In this document: positions 56,018 through 64,000 of the stretch, one piece after another
Position numbering within the stretch: the first letter of the stretch is position 1
How the letters are laid out: every line of letters begins with the position of its first letter
Source: Macrophomina tecta
Taxonomy: Eukaryota > Ascomycota > Dothideomycetes > Botryosphaeriales > Botryosphaeriaceae
Assembly: GCA_024180945.1 (NCBI GenBank)
Contig: JAKSGN010000003.1
Location: 1,550,001 to 1,614,000 of the forward strand
Reading direction: 5' to 3'
Length of the DNA: 64,000 nucleotides
Translations under genes and position numbers: made by a program
The notes under the pieces: generated by a model
What the model saw: the letters and a program-made list of their open reading frames with translations, nothing else
Databases searched by the model: none
Told to the model about the DNA's origin: nothing

Positions 56018-57004
56018 ATGCCTCCGAACATTGATTTGGCCACTCCCGGCCTCCCGCCAGAGGACACGGCCGAGCGGCTCCTCGAACTCTTCGAGCGCTA
56101 TCGCACTGGGCATCCGCCATTCAACTCAGACATCCACCAGACCTGCCACGTCCAGGAACTCCCCGTCTCCGTCTCTATCTTCCGCGCCGTCCACGAAAGG
56201 CTCCAATTCGGCGACCTCGCCATTCCACACCGAAACACCAGGTACGACCATCCGGCCCTCCACCGCCACCACCGCCGCTAACCGTCCCGCCCCTCCAACA
56301 GATACAACTACTACCCGCCCGGCGCCCTCCTCACCCTCGTCCGCCCCTCCACCCTCCACACCGCCATCGCCGCGGCCCTGACCCGCCTCCTCGCCGCCAA
56401 GCTCGCCGCCCTCGACGCGCGCCACCCCGCCTCGACGCCCCTCGCCTCGCTCATCACGCCGGCCTGCCCCGCGCGCCCCATCCCTACTACCAACGGCACC
56501 GGCGTCGTCATGCCCAGCTGCGCCTGGTACGTCCGCGGCCACGGAACCAGCAACAGCACCCCCGCCGCCGTGCTCGACGTCTGCGACGCCGATTCCTTCC
56601 TTTCCGCCGAGGTCGCGGCGCGCGCGGTGGCCGTGCTCAGGCGCAAGAAGGGCGCGGTGGGGTGGTATGCCAGGTTGGAGATCGGGGAGAAGAGTGCGTG
56701 GGTGACGGCGTGGGCGTGGAGAGGGGGGGCCGCGAGGACGAGGGTCGGGATGGGTGTGCGGAGGACGAGGGTGGTGGATGGGAGGGGAGAGGTCGTGGCG
56801 GCGAAGAAGGGGATGGGGCTGGGGTTGGGGGTCGGGGAGTTATTGTGGATGGTGGGGGATACGGCGATGGAGGAGTTGGAGGGGGTTGCGGCGGAGGTGT
56901 GGGGGGAGAGGATGTTTGTGGGGTATGATGAGATTGCAGGGATTGTGAGGGCGGCGAGAGAGAGTTTGGAGGTGATGGAGGAGGGGGATGGTGGCAGTGG
57001 TTAA
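56018..57004 (+). CDS. hypothetical protein, fungal
   Basis: Exons 56018-56241 and 56302-57004 give 308 residues; the intron (GTACGA to CAACAG) keeps the frame as RYNYYPPG. The N-terminal half is a mixed helical region (PPEDTAERLLELFERYRTG). The C-terminal half is Gly/Val-rich with GVGWYARLEIGE-like strands and MFVGYDEIAGIVRAARESL near the end. No transmembrane segment, signal peptide or motif is evident, and I recognise no family. The GC-rich coding bias and a frame-keeping intron support it as a real gene. It follows the MFS gene on the same strand by 307 bp. Confidence 0.65.
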
Positions 57005-57914
57005 GTTTGGTAGGGATGGGTCGCTGCGGGTGGTGCGAGTGGAGGGCAGATGGTGCTTAACGGATGTTGACTGCGGTGGCCGGGATTTCTCTTCGCGGAA
57101 AGCAAGTACGCTGGTTCGTTTGCAGGGAGGCACGGCCTTTTGGAGCACATCCTTATGCCTTTTCGTCAGGTTCCGCGGCACCACACATTCGTCGGTTATG
57201 GGTACAGACGCAGTGGCTTGATCCAGGACCAAACACGGTATTGAAAACTGTCGAAACTGGCGACTGTGCTCAATACACGCAGAAATTGCCACGGAGTATG
57301 TTCAGACAAAAGTCAGAATGCCCACCTGGTGCCCCCCCGCCCCCCCGGGGCGGTGAATCTGGCATGCCCGTGGGCTGTCAAATGATAGCCGGGAATTTAT
57401 CGCGTAACAGCGTAGTATGAATAGCCAGGATATTCATGTAACCGTTCAAAATCACTAAAAGCCCACGATTCATAGGATTTTCGTAAACCAAATGTCTTTG
57501 CATTGTGAACCACCATTACAGAGGTCGCCGAAAGCGCAGCCTGATCGTTTTACGCATCATATGGCGATAGTCTTTTGGTGATGGACTGAGCCATTTATTC
57601 AACCGAGGGAAAGGCGTCCGAATCCAAAATACAAAGGATCAAAAAGGGCCGAGATTTGTTGTATAGTAGGATAAGCTGTAGACCTTGTAAAGGGCTCGGT
57701 TGTAGATCTTCATCATACGGCGCGCGTCCGAATGTTTGCGTTGGCCATCAAATCCGGAACCTTTCGCCAGCGACTGATGTTCTTCTTCTCTTTCAACCCC
57801 TTCCCATTTCAGAGGGCTCTCGATCTGCTGAGTTCCACCACTAGTGCTCCTTCCGCCAGAGGGCATCGGCTTTCCTATGATCCAGCTTCCTCCTCAGAAA
57901 ACAACCCTCGCTAC
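57005..57914. other. intergenic, no gene seen
   Basis: 910 bp. It includes a C/G-rich run near 57331-57351. No coding signature. Confidence 0.45.
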
Positions 57915-58598
57915 TCAATCATATCCGATCCAGACTCTTACTCCACAACCTGCCGGCCTCTGCTCCATAATTCCATGCCTAATCCTTCCTCCCGCAAGAC
58001 CAACATCCCTGCTCTTCTCTGCCCCCAGCTTCAATCCCTCACCCTTACCATTCGCCCGATCCCCCCTTTTCCTCCCGCTCTCCAAGACCCCGTCAAACAA
58101 CCAACTCTCCTCCACGATGTCTCCAAGATCATCCTCCTCTTCCACCTCGCCTTCATCAATCCACTCGTCCTCCACAGCCTCACACACCATCCGTCCTAGC
58201 CCACTCTCCTCTTCCGGCAGTGTATCCGAATCTCCCGCATCCCACTTCCTCTCGCAATCCAACAACCCCCTCCTCCCCTCCCCGATCTTCCTCCCAACCT
58301 CGGCCCCGTACCCATCCACCACCACCACCACCTCCTCCTCCTCCTCCTCCTCCTCCTCCTCCTCCTCCTCCTCCTCGTCTTCCCTACCGCCAGCCGCATG
58401 CCCCGAATCATGCCTCAGATGCAGCGCCGCCTTCTTCCTCTTCCCATCAGTGGCCAGCACGCAGACGGACGAACGGACGCTCGCGGGCAGAGGGTCCGCC
58501 TCAGCGGCAGCGGAGCCAAATGAAAAGGAGTGAGCCGAGGCGGAGGAGCAGGCGGTGGGGGGACGGTGGCGAGAGGCGGGGGGCGTGCCGGACGCCAT
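57915..58598 (-). CDS. doubtful acidic low-complexity ORF with poly-Glu tract
   Basis: A minus frame of 227 residues from MASGTPPASRHRPPTACSS at 58598. An early Ser/Ala-rich segment is followed by DGKRKKAALHLRHDSG, then about 18 Glu encoded by a TCC repeat on the plus strand (58330-58377), Val5, and a strongly acidic rest (EVEEEDDLGDIVEESWLFDG). I recognise no family and the opposite strand also has a long low-complexity frame. In favour: the plus strand upstream (58745-59400) is purine-rich, meaning a pyrimidine-rich leader on the minus strand, common before fungal start codons. An upstream in-frame start at 58736 exists. Confidence 0.4.
   Translation of the reverse strand: MASGTPPASRHRPPTACSSASAHSFSFGSAAAEADPLPASVRSSVCVLATDGKRKKAALHLRHDSGHAAGGREDEEEEEEEEEEEEEEEVVVVVDGYGAEVGRKIGEGRRGLLDCERKWDAGDSDTLPEEESGLGRMVCEAVEDEWIDEGEVEEEDDLGDIVEESWLFDGVLESGRKRGDRANGKGEGLKLGAEKSRDVGLAGGRIRHGIMEQRPAGCGVRVWIGYD
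58330..58377. repeat. TCC trinucleotide tract
   Basis: Run of TCC units (GGA on the other strand); it encodes poly-Glu in the minus frame. Confidence 0.85.
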
Positions 58599-61534
58599 CG
58601 TTCTTTGTGCCTTTTCGAAGCAAATTTTGCTTTTCTTTTGCTTCCTTTCTTTTTCTTTTCCTTTTTTTTTTATGTTGCTGTTGTTGTTTCCACTCCTTCC
58701 GGTGGTTGGGGAGGGTGAGGATGATATAAGGCGCACTAAAGGAAATTGCGAAGAGGGGGAAAATTAAAAAAAAAAGGAAGAGAATAAGGCTATATGCTTT
58801 TTCACTCTCGTTCGGGTCCGGGAGGAGCGAAGTATGGATGAAAGAAGGATTGGGAGAAGGTTGGGTGCGTCGAAGGTCGGGGGTAGCTTTTTTAGTTCCT
58901 GCGTTGAATTCCCGTTCGGTAGGTTCGTGGCGGGCAGGTATCGGTCGGGAGCGGGAAAGAGGAAAATAGAAAGGAAAAAAAAAAAAAAATAAGGTTGGCG
59001 TTGGTTGGTTTGCTTTTTAGACTTGATCCTTATGTTTTCTGAGCAAATTCGAGGTCTGAGTGGAGGAGGAAAAGGATTTAAGGTCAGGAGGGTGGGGTGG
59101 TTGCTGGATGATATAACCTCAGACTTTCTGGAGGAAAAGAAAACCGGATGAAGAGGAATAGGGGAATGAGGAAACCCCGCACGTGTTGTACCGGGCAGGC
59201 CAGTAATATCGCAAAGGGTGGGGATGAAGGGACTGTTATTTGTTGTGTAGAGTTGAGACGATGACGTCAGAGGAAATGGCCTTGGAAAGCTTAAATTGTC
59301 GGAGAACAAGGGTGGGAGGCTCGGATGCCGAACGGGGAGTGTTACTAACACCGAGATGGTCTCAAGGCTTGGGTGTGGAGGTGCTTTGTTGGCGCCGTCT
59401 TCCAGAGGGAAAAGGATTCGAATTCGGTTGGCGGGGAAGCTGTCTCAGCTGAAGGCTATGTTTTTGTAGCTGCAGTCTTGTGTAAGAGAAACGGGTAAGA
59501 GTATGAAAGACCTGGTCCTTTTCGGCTCGTTCTTCCCGACCACTCAAAGCGAATGCGAAGCGCTTAAAAAGCTGCCATCTTTCCTATGCCACACAAGGGA
59601 TTGTGGTGCATAGGAGATCGGCAAAGTTGGCTCAAAACTCGGCCGTGACGATCAGTCCGGGGTTGAGAGTGAACGCCAGGGTGGAGATGATTCCGGGATA
59701 TTTGAGGCCCGACTTTCGCCACGGTGGATAGGGTAGCGGCAAAGAAAAACAGGTTGTTGAGCCGTCCTGAATAAGGAGTGGGACGAAGGGTGGACGCAGA
59801 TCATTCCGACAGACATTCTTACCATCAGCGCTTCAGCAAAGGGAGCAGCAAAAGGATCACAAGAAGAGGGGAGGGATGGAGTTAGATGATATATCCGAGC
59901 ATATATAGGCCCGGCTTCGCCGAAACCCCTTATTCTCCCATAGCTGGAAAAAAAAAAAAAAAAAACAGTCGCTATGGATGCTTCCACGAAGATGAAAGTG
60001 GCGGTGCTGCTCATCTTGTTTGGGCACAAATGCCGTCAATCCTTCCCGACAGTCCATTTCGGCCGCGGATAATGACAGCCTGCTGGTGGGGGTTTTCCGT
60101 GAATGCCCCGGAGACCAAGCTAATGATTCGGCCGGATATGTGTCCTGGTTAGGCAATTGATGATGCCGGGTGATCATGTGAAGCATGAAAGCAGTGACAG
60201 TAACCTGTCAGATCATGGACTAGCTAGAAAGTGACTAGATTGCTCGAACCGCAGATCTCCCATCGTGGTAATGGCGGAGAACGCTCATGATCGCTCCAGA
60301 GCCTGCAAATAAACGGACAGTAAGCAAAGAATAAGCAGACAGTAAGCAAGAAGTTAGTGAAAGATGTTTGCTGGGTGATGAGATAACTGGAGATCGAGCC
60401 AATGATGGGAAAAGCAGAGCTGCTGGAGGGAAGGCAGAGCCGTCAATCCCTTTACGTGCTCTGTTGCCAGCCATTGTACCAGCAGTAGGCACCGAGGCAC
60501 TTTTGCAAGTAGCCAGCTCTAGAATCCTGCACCCAATCTGTGAGTGATGGCCATCTCCCAGATTGTCGGGATCGCTGATGATATTCAAAGCAAGGCATGG
60601 CGGGCGACCGGAAAGACGATGACTGAAAAATAAGCTCAAGGTGATTGACGGATAGTTCAGGTAATATGCGGGAAGCTTTGCTTGAGATTACAGATCGCCG
60701 CACACCAGCTCCACAAGTGGTCCCTGAGCGGCCCTCCCCCCCACGAAGGAGGATGATTGCCTACGGCGAGCGACGCGGTGGGTGGTGTAAAGGAGCAGCG
60801 TAATGAAGAAGTCAAAAGAAAGCTAAGAGCTGCCGGCTGGCGGCTCATGCCAGGGCCGAACGGCTTACATATCTTGGTCAAGTCTAGCGCCGCTTCGGAA
60901 GTCAGCCTGCCGAAGGCGGCAACATGCATTTGTGCTGCTTACTGGCCGTTTGCCTGGCTCAGCCAACACAAAGTGCTCGGAATCTCACGCCACCACAAAC
61001 CTTAATCCGAAAACGCCCCACTGCAGCAAGGCAAAAGGATCTGGCATTCTTACCAGAATGGACAAGCACCCGCATCTTCGGCCGGCTATCTCGCAGCTCG
61101 CCCCAATTTCCTGCAGTCGCCACCACCACCACCACCAGGCAGAAAGCGAGCAAAAAGCTTGAGCTTGGGAAAATACTGATAGGTTAGACCGTGAACACTA
61201 AGTGTGCCGTTGCGAAAGTGGGGGGAGGTCTGAGTGACAGCGCGTATATAACACGGCAGCGTCTACTCCCCTCCGCCTTTTTCTCAGGCGGCTGCAGCAC
61301 TGCTTCGGATCCGTTTCGCGCCCCACCAAAGCTTGTTCGGCTGTCTACCGTCAACCTTGGTAAGTACTTCACGACGTTCAGGTACGTTGTTGACCTCCGT
61401 ACTGTTTTCTGTCAGAACCTGCCCAGGTCCGCAATGCCTGCATCTCGTCTTTATTTACGATATTATTCTCATGTAGAAATATCGCTTACCAGTCGAGCCT
61501 CTACATCTGCTTAGTGAAATTGATTTGATGGCCC
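58599..61534. other. 2.9-kb gene-poor stretch
   Basis: No recognisable gene. The first 900 bp is markedly purine-rich on the plus strand. Homopolymers at 58976-58989 (A) and 59947-59965 (A). TGACGTCA at 59262-59269. TATATA at 61245-61250 is followed by a possible spliced leader (donor GTAAGT near 61360, acceptor CTGTCAG near 61416) that runs toward CRD1's 3' end. Confidence 0.5.
59262..59269. promoter_or_regulatory. CRE/ATF octamer
   Basis: Second perfect TGACGTCA in a non-coding region, 664 bp upstream of the doubtful minus ORF. Confidence 0.4.
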
Positions 61535-63644
61535 TCAATCATTTCGTTTTTTGCTTTCGTCCATCCGGCGCCCTTTAACGGCCCATCCAATGGCGCCAAC
61601 GCACACCAGTGCAAAGCTCGCGCCGATAATCACCCTCCCTCTGGCGCCTTGTTTCTCCTTCAATGCTTCATTGGAGCCCAGGATGGTCACGGCTTCTTTG
61701 AGAACCGCATAACTGAAGCCACTCCACACCGTGGTCGCCCCAACCAGCAGCTGCAAAGCCACTACAGCGTTGGAGAGGTTTCCTGCGTCCGTTGCTGCGT
61801 AGAGAGCCTTGGTGCTGCGCGACTGTTGCTCCTGGTCAGATGGCCGGGATTGCGGGAAGTTGCCTGGTCTTGTGGAAATGACTGATCTTGCGGAAGAGGA
61901 AGGCGTGGCGACGGGAGAGCCAGTGGGGTCAGCGGGTGCGCCTCGACCTCCCTCTGCGGCAAGAGAATCTGAGACGGTGGCGTTGGTGATCGCATCAGGG
62001 TCAGAGGAGCTTGCAAGGACGGGAAAGAGGAGGGTCAGCCCGATTAGGGCGAGTTGGAGGAAGGTGTTGAACTTAGAGACGGTCGTTGGATGGACCTCGG
62101 CGGACGGCAACGAAAAATCCCAGTAACGGGCAAACGTCTTCGGAGAGGGCAGAGACGCGTAACGATAGTAGATGGCAGCAACGGCGAGGGAAGCGTCGCG
62201 GCCAAAGATCAAGATGGCGAGGGGACCTAGCAACGTGGCAGGGCGTGTCAGCAGACGACCAACTGTCTCCAACAGATTACGGCTACTACCAAGGCGGCAG
62301 TATCAGAACATGAGACGGACGATGCGGGGAGGGTGGAAGAGTGGACCGGAGCGGGGCGGGGGATTGGCGGCGGTGCGGATGATCGCGGATGTGGGGAATA
62401 GGGGTTGGTGGGCGTGTGCGCGCGAAACTCGAGACGGGGCGTACCAGGCAGTGCTGCCTTGGCGGCCAAGCAGCCAACGGTGATGGCCATCAGGAGTTTA
62501 TCGGCCATGGGATCGACGACGCTGCCAACGACGGTCTGCAATTGCCATCGACGAGCGATCCACCCATCGACCATGTCCGTTATGCCAGCATAGGCGAAGA
62601 GACCCAGGGCCCATGCGTGCTGATCGTGCAGAATCAGGTAGCCAACCACGGGAGCGGCGACGAGTCGCGAGAAGGTCAGAACATTGGGAACGTTCCAGAT
62701 CTTCTCGTGCGTTGACAATGACTTGAGTTGTTTCCGCAGCTCCTTGGTCTTCTCGAGGAGGGGCCTCTTTGGCTGGGGCTGGCAAGGCATGACTCGTCAG
62801 TAGATGTGCGCAGGGGTGGATCTGAGATGCATGGTATCCTTGCGGTGATGTTGTCGTGGGAGAGCGACGGGGGTTGGGAGGAGAGCGAATCCGGCAACGC
62901 GGTAAATGAGACGACGAGAGCGACAAGGACGGGCAGCGCGACGGCCAATGAACAGTGCAGCGGACGTGGAGAGAAAGCAGCGACCTCGGTAGACAACTGC
63001 CGTTCGACCCCGGTGCCGAAAGGCAGCGAGTCAGACCGGAAGTAAATCGTACGATTGGTGGACTGTGGATGGAGTAGGAAAAAATAGATGAGAAAATACT
63101 GAAACGTGAAGCACCAAGGAGCAGACGTGGAAGGCCGTGGCAGGCCCAACACAGGACGGGATTAAGCAGGATCCAAAGAGCGTGATTCAGACGCATTATT
63201 CAGACGGACACACAGACCACGACGCGCAGGAGAGCAGCAGCAAAGAGAAGACAGCACTCACCGTCTGATCGCGGTCGCGCTCCCCTGGCGGCCCCCCGGA
63301 CTGGGCGGGCGATGCCCTGCCGGCCGTCGAGGTCGCGAACAGCCTGCCCGTTCTGCATGAGTAAGGCCAGTTCATCAAGCCGTGACGACAGAGAACAACT
63401 CTCACCTAGGGCCGATAAGTGCCTGCTGCTTCGCCCTGGTGCCCGGCGCGGCGATCCCAACCGCACTGTCGCAGCCCGACAGCACCCGCGCGAGCTCAGA
63501 GGCGGGCGAGCACCACGTGCGAGCGGCGACGGGCGCTCGCCGCCCAATGGCGGGGGGTTGAGAGCGGCATGGAGCGCAGCAGAGCAGTGGGCGCACAGCT
63601 GGGCGGGCGAGGAAAACGGAGGGCTGTCGCAGAATGGCGGCCAT
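61535..63644 (-). CDS. CRD1: cardiolipin synthase (CMP-forming)
   Basis: Mitochondrial inner-membrane enzyme joining CDP-diacylglycerol and phosphatidylglycerol to cardiolipin. Exons 63644-63406, 63343-63262, 62778-62445 and 62226-61535 give 448 residues. The CDP-alcohol phosphatidyltransferase motif is complete: D178-G179-x2-A182-R183-x8-G192-x3-D196-x3-D200. The N-terminus MAAILRQPSVFLARPAVRPLL and the spliced RLFATSTAGR are a mitochondrial presequence. HEKIWNVPNVLTFSRLVAAP is the standard entry of the eukaryotic type. The C-terminal part carries a Ser/Pro-rich, probably disordered insert (about 290-350), and at least two further hydrophobic helices. The third intron is long (218 bp) and the exon 3 acceptor could be six bases further on. 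PGS1, two steps upstream in the pathway, is at the far end of the window. Confidence 0.9.
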
Positions 63645-64000
63645 GGCGCTATTGCATGGTGCGAGGCAGGGCAGAGCCGGACGTCGGGCGAGGCGGGATC
63701 GGGGCGGTGCGTGGAGAGCGTGGTTGGGGGAGGGGGGGGAGAGTGAGGTCAGCGGAACGGGCTGGCGCGAGGAATTGGAATTGGAGCTTCGCTTTGCTGT
63801 AGCTGTGCTGCTGGTGCTGGTGCTGGTGCTGGTGCTGGTGCTGGTGCTGGCACCGGGCCCGGATCGTGGCGCGTGCACGCAAGCGAGAGCCCTCCTGCTG
63901 GCCCTTCCTCCGCCTCGGTCTCTGCTGCTGCGCGCGCTTTCCCACCGCTTCCGCGGCCGACAGCGCTGTGCTGGCCCTTCTGCCCTCTCCGACCAAAATT
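63645..64000. promoter_or_regulatory. upstream region of CRD1 with GCTGGT repeat
   Basis: 356 bp to the window end. It holds a GCTGGT/GGTGCT hexanucleotide tract at 63806-63850. The long minus frames here are Gln/His or Ser/Thr repeats produced by that tract, not gene evidence. The next gene lies outside. Confidence 0.5.
63806..63850. repeat. GCTGGT hexanucleotide repeat
   Basis: About seven GCTGGT units directly repeated, in the CRD1 leader or promoter. Confidence 0.9.

Noticed and set aside
57844..58533. Ser/Pro-rich 229-residue plus frame
   Set aside because: Low complexity driven by the pyrimidine-rich strand and TCC repeat.
58764..59351. 195-residue minus frame
   Set aside because: Pro/Ser/Phe-rich translation of a pyrimidine tract; more likely a leader.
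63402..63996. Ser-Thr and Gln-His repeat frames upstream of CRD1
   Set aside because: Produced by the GCTGGT repeat; the CRD1 start at 63644 has the better presequence.

Overview
The window comes from a filamentous ascomycete (Pezizomycotina). Genes are split by short GT-AG introns (about 45-120 bp, a few longer), often with a visible CTAAC/CTGAC branch point. They lie 0.3-3.6 kb apart on both strands. The set is typical of such fungi: Zn2Cys6 regulator, P450, secreted LysM protein, killer-toxin-like chitinase, MARVEL protein and a FLR1-type MFS drug transporter. The class cannot be settled from the sequence. I annotate 23 protein genes with exon coordinates placed by eye from splice signals and frame. 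I saw no tRNA, rRNA, CRISPR array or intact transposon.

Layout. 1-14 kb is housekeeping: the 5' part of an NDUFA12-type complex I subunit (-), divergent from PGS1 (+, phosphatidylglycerophosphate synthase); SKP1 (-); SMP3/GPI mannosyltransferase IV (+); a peroxisomal ACAD10/11-like acyl-CoA dehydrogenase (-); and a divergent ribosome-biogenesis pair, LSG1 (-) and LTV1 (+). 14.7-25 kb is accessory: P450, Zn2Cys6 regulator, an orphan poly-Ser protein, a zinc-independent MDR reductase, a MARVEL membrane protein and a GST, with no PKS/NRPS/terpene backbone gene. 25.5-35.7 kb holds a chitin module: a 13-exon, about 1,800-residue GH18 killer-toxin-like chitinase (-) divergent from a multi-LysM secreted protein (+). 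36-44 kb has an F-box-like protein, an HD-domain protein, a PlsC-type acyltransferase (-) and a mitochondrial NADH kinase POS5 (+). 44.2-47.7 kb is gene-free and rich in simple repeats. 47.7-57 kb has a NIPA-type magnesium transporter (-), a WDR70-like WD40 protein (-), an MFS transporter (+) and a fungal protein of unknown function (+). 57-64 kb is sparse: one doubtful acidic ORF and cardiolipin synthase CRD1 (-).

Themes. Mitochondrial functions recur: complex I, PGS1, CRD1 and POS5. PGS1 and CRD1, the first and last enzymes from CDP-diacylglycerol to cardiolipin, sit about 60 kb apart at the two ends of the window. Several functionally related genes are divergent pairs sharing a short upstream region: NDUFA12/PGS1, LSG1/LTV1 and chitinase/LysM. 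The most striking items are the chitinase-LysM pair, a 7-nt micro-exon in the NDUFA12 gene, and the backbone-less P450/regulator/reductase group.
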